Below, in pieces: positions 54,106-64,000 of a stretch of DNA of 64,000 bases. Every line of letters begins with the position of its first letter. The first letter of the stretch is position 1. Source of the DNA: Dryocosmus kuriphilus (Eukaryota > Arthropoda > Insecta > Hymenoptera > Cynipidae); the NCBI GenBank assembly GCA_038277395.1, contig CM076191.1:29274583-29338582 (forward strand), in the 5' to 3' direction. Position numbers and translations under genes: made by a program. The notes under the pieces were generated by a model. The model was not told the origin of the DNA and did no database searches. It saw only the letters and a list, made by a program, of their open reading frames with translations.

Positions 54106-54583
54106 ACTAGAAACATATGTGATTGCGGTGGAAGCGATATTGAATTCTCGTCCTCTTACCCCTCTCTCCTCAAATCCGAATAACCTCCTTCCATTGTCTC
54201 CCGGTCACCTCCTTATTGGTAGCCCTTTAACCAATTACCCTCAGTCAGATCTAAGGAACGCGAGATCTTGGAGATTAACAACATGGAAACATACCCAAAA
54301 AATGAGACAGAATTTTTGGGCTCGATGGCATGCACAATATCTTAACGAGATGATTAGCCGCAGCAAATGGCAGTCAGGAACTCAGCAAGAAGAAATCCAG
54401 GTTTGGACACTAGTGGTTCTAAAAGAAGACAATGCACCATCGATGGCTTGGAAATTAGGTAGAATTGTACAAGTTTTTTCAGGTGAAGATAAGATTGTGC
54501 GTGTTGTCCTAGTGAAGACAAAAGGCGGCACATACAAACGCAGCGTAAACAAACTGTATCCACTTCCAATTGCTTACAATTAA
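54106..54583 (+). pseudogene. BEL/Pao integrase C-terminal region
   Basis: Open frame with AVEAILNSRPLTPLSSNPNN, PLSPGHLLIGSPL, FWARWHAQYLNEM and the terminal VKTKGGTYKRSVNKLYPL, all typical of the BEL/Pao integrase C-terminus. Unbroken from the MITE to the TAA at 54581-54583. This part exists once in the window. Confidence 0.88.
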
Positions 54584-54726
54584 ACTATAAATTTGATATC
54601 TGATTTTTTAAGATATGTGTTCATAATGATATTAACTTAGCCTAATCTTGAACATCATTGTACCACTTTCAGCAGTTAGTTTAAACGATGCTCGTTCAAA
54701 GGGGCCAGCTTTATGTTTAGTCCTAT

Positions 54727-54728
<2 letters not shown>
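54584..54728 (+). other. BEL 3' untranslated region and probable start of 3' LTR
   Basis: AAAGGGGCCAG (54697-54707) could be the polypurine tract, followed by TGTTTAGTCC as an LTR start near 54713. The LTR then runs into the (TA)n tract and is not seen again. Tentative. Confidence 0.4.
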
Positions 54729-54804
<76 letters not shown>

Positions 54805-54816
54805 TATATATATATA
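54729..54816. repeat. (TA)n microsatellite
   Basis: About 44 TA dinucleotides with one interruption, directly before the LINE 5' end; probably its insertion site. Confidence 0.95.
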
Positions 54817-54820
54817 AATA

Positions 54821-55244
54821 CCTCCTCTATGGGACGCGTGAACTCTTCTACTCCCTATAACGGGGAATTAAATTTCCCTGCCTAAGGAGAAGAAGAGTTC
54901 GGACTTGGCCGCGGTGAGGAGGCCTAAGTATTTCCGCGGATAACAACGGCCTGGAAGCCGCAGCGAGGACGACCCTTTCCGGTAGGAGTTGTTGGTTAGT
55001 AAGGGGGAAGTATCAGCGGGAATTCGACCAAGCAGCGAACATGGAGTGGCACTCGATTCCCAAAAAACAGCCCCTAAGCCAAGACGTGAACGACCGTGTC
55101 GAAGGCTGAGTGTTACCAAGAAATGGTGACTCCAACGGTGTCCTGGGATACCGGGCAACCTCCCAGTGTAAAAGTGCCTTATCCCCACAAGCGGGGCTCT
55201 GTGGGGATAGACCTCTTATTTCCTTAGCTAATCGTGGGAACAAT
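54821..55244 (+). other. LINE 5' untranslated region
   Basis: GC-rich compared with its surroundings. No ATG-initiated ORF of note. A reading frame entering ORF1 extends upstream without ATG. Confidence 0.6.
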
Positions 55245-56273
55245 ATGGATTCCAAAAATGAAAATAAAAAACAAACACACGAACGGGTGACTTCAATGAC
55301 ACCCGTCGTGAACACTTCATCTTCTCTCGAGATTATGGAGACTAATGAAGGTGTTAAATCATCTTTAACTCAACAAGGGGCCGACACGGTTCCGGCTACC
55401 TCGGGTGGTACAGTTGGAAATGAGACTTTAATTAGTCACATTAATGAAGCCAAAGCCACTGAGAAAACTGGAGCTGCTGGAGGCCCTAAGAAAAGAAAGT
55501 ATAGTACTGCCGCCAGAAGAAGGTACCAACGCCAGCAGCTGCAATTGCAGCGCGGCGAAGTTCCTAAACCTGAGACCCCAAAACGGTCTCGGTCTGACGA
55601 CAGCACACCTAATCAAGACAGGGAGAGTAAGAGGGGTAAGGTCGCTGATACCCGAGACTCATATAGTCTCGCCCTTCAAAGCCACCTGAAGATGGCCATT
55701 GTTCCAGAAGGCTTCCCGCAAGAGAAGCTCAGTTCGGAGCAAGCAACGGCTGTGGAAGCAGCCCTCGAGAGTATGATCGCCGGAGTAAAACCTGGTGACA
55801 TTATCCCGAGGTTTGAGGATTGCCGTAGCAGAAATGGGGTGATGGCTGTCGTCTGCGCGGATGAGATGTCTAGGGCATGGCTCATCGGGGCGGTCGACGG
55901 TTTGAGACCTTGGGAGGGTGCGGGAATCAAGGTTATTGACTCTAAGGACCTTCCCAAGCCAGTCAAGATCATCGCATGGATCCAAGGCATATCCGAGGAA
56001 CCGACATCCATCCTCAAGAGGATGGCGGTCCAAAACCCCACCCTAAAGGTGGAGGATTGGACCATTATCGACGTAAAGAAGGACACCAAGTCAACCCAGT
56101 TGGTCTTGAGTGTGGAAACTTCAATCGTCGAGCACATCCAGAGGATCGACTGCAGACCTTATCTGGGGATGCGAAGAATCCAGATGAAGATTCTCTCTAA
56201 AAAGAAGAGCACAACGGGGATAGCGGAAGAACAGCTGCCCTCGGACCTACATATGGATGTTGGTGCCCCGTAA
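55245..56273 (+). CDS. LINE ORF1 protein, DUF4780-like
   Basis: 342 codons from the ATG at 55245 (MDSKNENKKQ). An N-terminal disordered, Ser/Thr/Lys-rich half includes basic KRKYSTAARRRYQRQQ. The C-terminal half, from about residue 145, contains AIVPEGFPQEKLSSEQ, VCADEMSRAWLIGAVDGL and KVIAWIQ-like (VKIIAWIQGI) blocks that resemble DUF4780, found in insect retrotransposon ORF1s. It is presumed to bind element RNA. The stop TAA shares its last A with the ATG of ORF2 (TAATG, 56271-56275). Confidence 0.78.
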   Translation: MDSKNENKKQTHERVTSMTPVVNTSSSLEIMETNEGVKSSLTQQGADTVPATSGGTVGNETLISHINEAKATEKTGAAGGPKKRKYSTAARRRYQRQQLQLQRGEVPKPETPKRSRSDDSTPNQDRESKRGKVADTRDSYSLALQSHLKMAIVPEGFPQEKLSSEQATAVEAALESMIAGVKPGDIIPRFEDCRSRNGVMAVVCADEMSRAWLIGAVDGLRPWEGAGIKVIDSKDLPKPVKIIAWIQGISEEPTSILKRMAVQNPTLKVEDWTIIDVKKDTKSTQLVLSVETSIVEHIQRIDCRPYLGMRRIQMKILSKKKSTTGIAEEQLPSDLHMDVGAP

Positions 56274-59200
56274 TGGATAACACCAGAAGTTCGGGTTTGG
56301 ATTTTATCCAAATAAATCTGCATCACTGTAAAGGTGCATCTGCCGTATTAAGCAGACGCATTACAGTAGAAAATACAGCTGTGCACTGATCCAAGAACCT
56401 TGGAGCTACAAGGAGGAGGTGAAGGGCATACGCCAGAGACATGGATCTATAGTTTACAATAGAACAAATGAAAACCCTCGGACAGCCATATATGTTAGAA
56501 GGGACATTGACTTTGTTTGCTTTGCAAGGTTTTGTAGTAGAGACCTTGTAGCGATCAAGACCCAGCACATGAAGGGAGGAAAACGACATCCCTTGGTGAT
56601 TTGCTCTGCGTACCTGCCATTCGACTCCCTACTCCCACCACCATCAGAAGAGTTAAGACGCTTGGTAGATTATTGCGGTTCAAAAGGATGGCCGATGATT
56701 ATCAGATGTGACGCAAACGCTCATCACACGATATGGAACAGTAAGGACATCAACAGCAGAGGTGAGTATCTTTTAGATTACCTTTCACCTACCGATTTAA
56801 CTATATTAAATCGCGGAAATACTCCAACCTTTGTGACAGCTAGGTGTCAGGAGGTTATTGACATAACTATATGCTCTATATCCATTAGCGAAGCGTTCGG
56901 GGAATGGCATGTATCGCCGGAGACATCCCTGTCAGATCACAGGCATATATGCTTTTCACTGACTGCTAAAGCTTCTGACCCGATCAGGTATAGGAACCCA
57001 AGAGCGACCGACTGGGATAAATACAGGGAGGATCTTGGGGAGGCCTTGGCAATTATTCCTGGAAGGATCGGATCAACCGATCAGCTAGAATTTGCTGTGG
57101 ATGTAGTCAATATGGCTATACATAAATCGTATGAGGACAACTGTCCTCTTCGTATTAAGAAAATAGACAAGGATGCTCCTTGGTGGAATAATAGACTTCA
57201 GGTTTTAAAAAAAGAAACTAGGAGACTATTTAATAGAGCCAGGAAAACTGGTAATTGGGAAGTGTATAGAGCTAGTATAGCAAAATATACTAACGAAATA
57301 CAATCGGCTAAAAGGATCTCATGGAGGGAGCATTGCCAGGGCATTCAAAACGTACCTGATACTGCTAAACTCCAGAGAGCCCTAAAGAAAAATCCAGCAT
57401 GTCAACTGAGGGCATTAACACTGCCAACAGGAGATATGACAGAAACGGCTAGCGAAATCCTTGAACACCTCATGAGTGTTCATTTTCCCGGTTTCGGATC
57501 TGAGAGTCAGTTGAAGGAAGACGCCGATAGGTTGAATTCCACCGACGGCCCAGATCATAGGGCCAATGGGAATGATTGGAGAATGGCAAGCCGGATTGTA
57601 ACACATTCAAAAATCAGGTGGGTTGTTCGACAGTTCAATCCATACAAAGCCGCCGGGGAAGACGGTATTTTTCCGGCGTTGATTCAAGAAGGTTTGAACG
57701 TTCTAATTAGAGCGTTATGTAATATCTTTAGAGCGTGCATAGCTATGGGATATACCCCTGCGGCATGGAGGAGTGTCAAAGCGATTTTCATACCAAAACC
57801 GGGGAGGGACTTATACTATGAGGCCAAGTCATTCAGACCAATTAGCCTAACTTCTTTTATGTTAAAAACATTAGAAAAGTTAATAGATTTTCATATGAAG
57901 GAGGTAATTTTACCAAACAAACCACTTCATAGTAATCAATTTGCCTCACAGAAAGGTAAATCAACTATTGACGCACTTCTCGCATTTGCCTCCCGCGTTC
58001 AAAAGGCAGGACGATTAGGGGAGGTCGCGATTGCAGCGTTTTTAGACGTAGAGGGTGCCTTTAGTAACACCCCAACGGAGTCTATATTCGATTCTGCTAA
58101 GATTCATGGTGTAGGCTCCACGGTTAACAGATGGTTGCGCTCAATGTTGTGCAACAGAATAGTCCAATCTTCGCTTCACGGGTATAGCGTTAGAGCGAAG
58201 ATTAAAAAGGGGTGCCCACAGGGAAGCGTACTATCCTCCACCCTGTGGGCACTCGTCATTGATGACCTAATACGTAGGTTAAATGAATCAGGATACTACA
58301 CGCAAGGTTATGTAGATGACCTTGTTATTCTGATAACAGGTAAACATGAAGGAACGTTGATCGGACTCATGCAAAATGCTCTCAACATCGTGGAATGTTG
58401 GTGCAACGACCGTGCCCTATCTGTGAATCCAGATAAAACTGAACTTCTGGTTTTTACGAGACGCAGGAATCTGCCTGATCTCGTGAATCCCACGTTCTAC
58501 GGGAAGAAAGTCGATTTCTCGACATCGGCTAAGTATTTAGGCGTTATTTTCGACCCTAAATTGACTTGGAAGATGCATGTGGACGCAATCGTTAAAAAGG
58601 CCAAAGCAGCCTTCTGGGCTTACAGAGGCGCAATCGGAAAGAATTGGGGATTAAAGCCCAAGGTGGTGTATTGGTTATACACAATAATCATTAGATCAAT
58701 TATAACCTATGCCTCATTGATCTGGGGGCATAGAACAAGCCTCACAAGCACCAGGAACCAGTTGGAGAGCCTACAAAGGGTCTTTTGCCTGGCAATCACT
58801 GGTTCAATGAGAACAACTCCAACAGTGGCATTGGAGACTATCTTGAGCATACCGCCGCTGCACATCCTAATTAGACAGAGGGCTGCGGCGGAAGCGTATA
58901 GACACTCCCTAAAAAGGGGTCATGGAAACATTGAATGCCATGACCTACACGACTTGGTAAAAGGCGTATTATTGGGGGATGAAATCCTTCGCATGCACTC
59001 TGACAGCATGCTGAAAGAATACTCGTTCATGAAGCCATTTAAAGTGGTATTCCCAGAAAGGGAAGATTGGAATGATGAGCAGAGGAGAAAGAAAATATTT
59101 ACAACAGGAGGTCTCGTCTGGTATACGGACGGTTCAAAAGACTCCTTGGGTACTGGAGCTGGAGTACACGGGAGGAACCCCAGTGCTGATATAACAATCG

Positions 59201-59952
59201 CGCTGGGTAAATTTCCCACTGTATTCCAAACTGAAATCATAGCCATTAAAGCCTGCCTTGAGGAGATTCGTAGGCGTAGATTTACCAATCATCACGTTTA
59301 CATATGCTCTGACAGTCAAGCGGCTCTGAAAGCCCTCCTATCCGAAGAATTTACATCCAGACTTGTCTGGAGTTGCCTTCAAGAACTCCTCTTAGTGTCT
59401 AGTAAAAACTGGGTCAAATTGATCTGGGTCCCTGGGCATGAGGAAATTGAGGGCAACGAGAGAGCAGATACGCTTGCAAAAAGAGGGACTATAAAGCCCT
59501 TCAATGGACCTGAGCCATACTGCGGAATCTCATATGCTTCAGCTAAGCTTGCCATTGAGAAATGGCTTTTGAAAGAGCACATTGAGTATTGGAGAGTGAC
59601 AAGAGGTGTGGTACACTCTAAAAAATATATTAAAGAACCATGCATAGGAAAATCTAAGAAACTCCTGAACATGGGAACAAAGCAAGTGAAGATAGTGGTG
59701 GAAATGCTCACGGGCCACTGCCGCCTAAAGAAGCACCTGACTAATATGAAAATTGACAGCGATCCTCGCTGTTGGAAATGCGGCTTCCGAGAGGAGACAG
59801 CACATCACATAATATGCGAGTGTGATGTGCTTGTAAACCTCAGAGCTAAGCATTTCGATAATCAATTCTGCGAACCAGATGATTTCGCAGATATTCCATA
59901 TACGGCGATATACGCATATATGATGGAAACCGGCCTCCTTAGAGAGGCTTAA
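56273..59952 (+). pseudogene. LINE ORF2: endonuclease, reverse transcriptase, RNase H (one frameshift)
   Basis: It starts at the ATG overlapping the ORF1 stop (MDNTRSSGLDFIQINLHHCK). A one-base loss in the A-run near 56370 shifts the frame, after which 56419-59952 is open for 1177 codons. APE endonuclease: QINLHH, LIQEPW, RCDANAHHTIW, SDHRHICF. RT: FRPISLTSFMLKTLEKL, AFLDVEGAFSN, GCPQGSVLSSTLWAL, GYVDDLVIL. RNase H: WYTDGSKDSLGTGAG, TEIIAIKAC, CSDSQAALKAL, WVPGHEEIEGNERAD. Terminal zinc finger: CWKCGFREETAHHIIC. All catalytic residues are present. The single shift could be a sequencing error, in which case the element may be intact. Confidence 0.9.
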
Positions 59953-60025
59953 ATTTAAGGGTAAGTACAATAGGTTACATTAGCTAACCTCAGTGTTATG
60001 GGACTTAAATGACCCTACCCGTATG

Positions 60026-60080
60026 AAATAATAATAATAATAATAATATATAAATAATAATAATAAATGAATATAATAAA
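60026..60080 (+). repeat. LINE 3' tail, (AAT)n
   Basis: AATAATAAT repeats with small interruptions about 75 bases after the ORF2 stop, the usual simple-repeat tail of I/LOA/R1-type LINEs. Confidence 0.8.
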
Positions 60081-60169
60081 TCATTTAGAGACTACACAGA
60101 GTAAATAAATGGTAGCCAGGAAAATTTATGTTCTGGGGAAGTTTACTTTCACTTTAAACTCTTAACTGC
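60081..60169. other. Short spacer
   Basis: Unique AT-rich sequence between the LINE tail and the palindromic element. No signal seen. Confidence 0.5.
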
Positions 60170-62090
60170 CAATCATTGATCAGACAATCAATCAAATCAA
60201 TCAAATCAGACAATGCATGGGGAAAAATACAAATTTCATTTATTTTAATTGTTGAAATAAGTTTTTTGCATATGTTTATCTCAGGAAAATATTTCTTCTA
60301 GTATTTCAAGTGTCCAATAAAGTAACAAGTACTGATGAAAAAGTAGGAAGACATTCTTTTTATGATTAAATACGAATGCACGTCTCGCGCTTTTCGCAGA
60401 GTACCAATAATAATTGTACAAAGTGAACTTAAAATTTTTAGCATTGATATATGTAAATATTGTAAACTATGAACACAGCAAATTTCAATTGAATTTTATT
60501 TTTATGGACATTTATGATGATTAATAAAATTAACGTTTAATTGAAATAAATTGTAAAAATTTATATTTCATTTTAAAGATAAAAAATCATGTATTTTGTT
60601 TCGTCTTGAAATCATTGGAAAACCAAGATGTTTAGAAAAATAAAATATGTTATAATAAATATCTATTGTTACAAATATGCAGATATTTGTAAAGATTTAC
60701 ACTCTAAAAGATAGGATTTGGAGAATAAATAAATATTGATAAAATTTTAGAATAAAAGTGTATTGATAAACAATATATTTTATTAAGAATAAATTGAGAA
60801 TAAACAAAATACATAATTTTAAACAAATAAATACTACAATTTTTAATAAGCATTATTTAAATAAAATTTAAATATTAAAACATTTATTTACAAGGTGTGA
60901 TTCGCGAATTTAAGCCTTTTAAATTTTTCGGTGTTAACAGAGCGAAAAATTGCGTTATTTAAGTTGTAGCAAACTTTGCCAGTTTCTTTTGCTCTAAGTT
61001 AGTCTCCTTTCGGTCAGCAATTTTCACTTTAGCAAATTTTCGCATTCGATTTTCCAAGTAATACTGAATTAAATAGGCTAACACGTCTTTAGCGTCATCG
61101 AGGCAAGAAAAATCAAAATTTTCTTTAGTCACGTCGTCAACAACTAAACTGAATACATTGCTGCGATTGCAATTTTTCTCAAAGGACTGTACTATTCTTT
61201 TTAAGAAATTAAAAACTCGATAGTTATAGGATGACGAAGCAGTTGGTCATCAGCATACACTATTATTTTAGCAACTGAATGATTTTGGAAGCTCTTTGGA
61301 AGCTTGCTGCAACTTAAATAAATTAATTTTTCGGCTTTTCGCTATGTTAACACCGAAAAATTTAAAAGGCTTAAATTCGTGAATCACACCATGTAAATAA
61401 ATTTTTTCATATTTAAATTTTATTTAAATACCGCGTATTAGGAATTATAGTATTTATTTGTTCAAAAGTATGTATTTTATTTATTCTCAATGTATTCTTA
61501 ATAAAATATATTGTTCACCAATACACTTTTTTATTCGACAATTTTAATAATATTTATTTATTATCCGAATCCTATCTTTTAACATGTAAATCGTTATAAA
61601 TATCTGCACATTTGTAACAATTGATATTTATTATAGCATAATTCATTCTTATAAACATCTTGGTTTTCCAGTGATTTTAAGACGAAACAAAATACATTAT
61701 TTTTTGTCTTTAAAATGAAATATAAATTTTTACAATTTATTTCAATTAAACGTTAATTTTCTTAATCATTATAAATGTCCATAAAAATAAAATTCAGTTG
61801 AAATTTACTATGTTCATAGCTTACAATATTTACATATATCAATGCTAAAAATTTCAAGTTCACTTTGTACAATTATTATTATTGGTGCTCTGCAAAAAGC
61901 GCGAGAAGTGCATTCGTATTTAATCATAAAAAGAATGTTTTCCTAATTTTTCATCAGTACTTGTTACTTTATTGGATACTTGAAATACTAAAAGAAATAT
62001 TTTCCCGAGATAAACATATGCAAAAAACGTGTTTTAACCATTAAAACAAATCATAATTTGTATTTTTCCCCATGCATTTCAATGATTGTC
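60170..62090. mobile_element. 1.9-kb palindromic (foldback) element with 750-bp arms
   Basis: The arms, about 60212-60952 and 61328-62078, are inverted copies of each other (about 90 percent by eye), from AATGCATGGGGAAAAATACAAAT at the outside to GGTGTGATTC...GGTGTTAACA at the inside. Outer ends share CAATCATTG (60170, 62080). The left end carries an extra ATCAAATCA-type repeat. About 370 bases of non-palindromic centre hold a short minus-strand ORF. No target duplication could be fixed. Superfamily unknown. Confidence 0.8.
60959..61300 (-). pseudogene. Central ORF of palindromic element, unknown protein remnant
   Basis: On the minus strand, about 83 codons end in LEQKKLAKFATT at the TAA at 60959-60961. 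They include VFSLVVDDVTKENFDFSCLD and DVLAYLIQYYLENRMRKF. A coding-like stretch with KIIVYADDQLLRHPI precedes it in another frame (to about 61300). The stretch keeps an open frame in AT-rich DNA and has a coding-like amino acid mix. It may be the C-terminus of a transposase or a captured gene piece; no family recognised. Confidence 0.4.
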
Positions 62091-64000
62091 GGTCTAAAAG
62101 TACAGCTAGCGCCGCCACTCGGTGGTGGTCAACATTTCTGACATTTTCAGTTCTGACTACCAACCCATTGTCGCAAACAAAACTTTGAAATCTTTTTCTG
62201 CAAAAAAATGTTGTATAGATTTATTTTAAGAAATGATCTAATTAACGTTAATATCTCAATTTTCGCGAGTTTAAAAATAAATTTGCATTTCCTCGTTCAA
62301 AATCGCTTCGGTCCATAAAAATGTTTGAAACCAAACACAAAATTTAAAAATAACGCTTCCTAAAAATCCAAGCAGATAATATATTATAGATTTTGTATGT
62401 TCACAATTAAAAAAAAAAAAAGAAAGTTAGAGAAAGCTTAATTTTTTTAAATTAGTGAATAAATTTGGACTTGCTCATTTATTTATAATCAATTCAAAAT
62501 AGAAAACCGTTATATTTATTAAATAAATCGGTTCTAAAAGTCATATTTATAGCTTAGAGAACCGAACGAGTTCACGCTTACCCCGAAAGGAACCTGGCCT
62601 AATGATATAATAATAATAATAATTCTAAGTGTGTTAATAAAAATGTCAATAATAAAGTATGTATACAGTTTTCATAAGTATGTATTATTATAGAAACAGT
62701 TAATGACAAAAACAAACATCTGGCGCAGACAATGTTTGAGGATTACATACAAAAACAAATAAAGAACCGTTTCACATTTCGTTAAGCATGGGTCTTTATT
62801 TTCTTATAATTATTTTATCAGTACATTACGTTAAATACACAGAGATGATGTGAAATTCGATGATTAAAGATGAACAATAAAATTCTTTCTTAAAAATTAG
62901 TCGTCTAAACTCTCTCAATTTTCGTTTTAAAATTTAAAATAAGTCTTGCGATTCAAAATCGTGACTTGCTTCGTTCATAAACAATCAAAGATATGCACTT
63001 GATTTAAAATTAAATTAATTAATAAATGTAAAGCTCGTTCGTTATTGCTAAAGGAAATTGTCTAAGTTGTACGAAAGGGTTTATTCTCTCTATTGCGTGA
63101 CTACAATTGTGAGATTCATGAGTTGATTATTATTAAAATAGGAATTTATATTTACAAGAGAGCTGTCTCATCAGATTCAATTCTTGTCACAAAAATCGGA
63201 CCTACACAACCACTCAAGTACGAGTTACATTAATTCTAAGCCTGGTGAAAAAATTTCCGTACAAATTTGTTTGTAGAGATTCGTTCTCATTATTTTGAAA
63301 TATTTCACTTACATTTTTTCTCAGTTTATTTATTTTTTAGAAATATTTTCGCCAGGCAATCGGTTAGATTAATACGAACAGTTCTTGAGCTAGGCTAAAA
63401 CTTATTGTTATTGATAGTTAATACTTTGGTTTTCTTCTTCCTCATTCTAACGCATTATGTATTATTTCTTGAATGTGCAAATTGATACGTTTATAAAAGA
63501 GGATACATTTTATTGATTGCACGTGAGATGTGAAGTGTCTTTCAATCTCTGTTTTCTTCTTTCATTTTTTCGCTATCATCTTTTTTATTTTTATCATCTT
63601 TTTTACTTTGCACTGGAAGACTTACAAGCAAATTATATTTAGAAGATAAAAATACGGCAGTATTTGCTGAACGCTTTGCACGCCACATTAAACAAAAATG
63701 TTTCAAATTCATAAAATATCACAATAAAAACTGCGGAATTCAAAGCCGTTCAGGGAACTAAAAATTAAGATGATTGTTTTCTTTGTACAATAATCGACAA
63801 AGGGGCGTTAAAAACGTACGGTGATGTAATTAATATTTACAGATTCGGGTACTATCTTTTGATTCGGTCATTAATTAAAACGAACAGATTAAAAAGATAA
63901 AGATTGTAAGAAATTTTAATAAAAAATAATTCTAAAAAAAAATGAATAAAGCAAAAAATTACGCGTAATGCTTTCTTAGAAGTTTTACTACTTATTTTTA
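62091..64000. other. AT-rich DNA without recognisable genes
   Basis: Homopolymer and short AT repeats throughout; an (ATA)n stretch near 62606-62622. No ORF with coding character and no inverted repeats noticed. It may be host intergenic DNA or an untranslated region. Confidence 0.5.

Larger units (their letters stand above)
54821..60025 (+). mobile_element. Nearly full-length non-LTR retrotransposon with RNase H
   Basis: About 5.2 kb: a 5' untranslated region (54821-55244), ORF1, ORF2 (endonuclease, RT, RNase H, zinc finger) and an (AAT)n 3' tail. The presence of RNase H and the domain order point to the R1/LOA/I group; I cannot fix the clade by eye. Only one frameshift is apparent, making it the youngest-looking element in the window. 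Confidence 0.88.

Noticed and set aside
55110..55244. N-terminal extension of LINE ORF1 without ATG
   Set aside because: Open by chance in the 5' untranslated region; the first ATG in frame is at 55245.
62590..62630. A second LINE 3' tail suggested by the (ATA)n run
   Set aside because: The triplet run is short and nothing upstream resembles a LINE. A simple microsatellite is enough to explain it.
1..64000. CRISPR arrays, tRNA or rRNA genes, bacterial-type operons
   Set aside because: The direct repeats found are minisatellites without regular spacers, no tRNA or rRNA signatures were noticed, and the gene content is eukaryotic mobile DNA.
62091..64000. A host gene at the right end
   Set aside because: No ORF with coding character or splice pattern could be supported; the region is AT-rich and open frames are short.

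Overview
The window is AT-rich animal DNA, almost certainly from an arthropod and probably an insect. Evidence for this is the set of transposon families (Polinton/Maverick, BEL/Pao, Copia, Penelope-like, CR1-type and RNase-H-bearing LINEs) and the arthropod-style TATA + TCAGT initiator promoters. I see no convincing single-copy host gene, no rRNA or tRNA gene and no CRISPR array. Nearly everything is nested mobile DNA.

The dominant structure is a 32.8-kb head-to-tail duplication. Bases 1-21221 match about 32837-54054 at close to 100 percent, and the junction lies at 21221/21222. The first unit is cut by the window start; the second unit is 21222-54054. The copies differ almost only by 1-9 base indels, mostly in homopolymers, with hardly any substitutions. 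This suggests a very recent duplication or an assembly artefact with uncorrected long-read errors. Frameshifts seen in only one copy should therefore be distrusted.

Each unit holds, in order: (i) a CR1-like LINE ORF1 fragment (21222-22357); (ii) a 20.8-kb Polinton (adintovirus-like, 22358-43206; its right half recurs at 1-10360); (iii) a 3' fragment of a BEL/Pao retrotransposon (43436-54583, and 10590-21118 in the first unit), itself split by a foldback DNA element, a 7-kb Copia element and a 154-bp MITE. The duplication breakpoint falls inside that MITE.

The Polinton carries a protein-primed type DNA polymerase B (split by a second Copia element at 24887-29540), an rve integrase with chromodomain, a protein with a fibre-like DAVN motif, a packaging ATPase, a minor capsid protein with a phospholipase-A2-like domain, an adenovirus-like cysteine protease, a penton-like protein (split by a Penelope-like element), an intact double-jelly-roll major capsid protein, and two less characterised proteins. 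Together these are the replication, integration and virion modules of a virus-like transposon. Most genes carry in-frame stops shared by both copies; the major capsid ORF does not. Several genes start behind a TATA box and a TCAGT-type initiator about 30 bp apart.

Right of the duplication (54055-64000) come the end of BEL integrase, a (TA)n tract, a nearly intact LINE (54821-60025) whose two ORFs overlap by TAATG, a 1.9-kb palindromic element with a small central ORF (60170-62090), and about 1.9 kb of AT-rich DNA with no recognisable gene.
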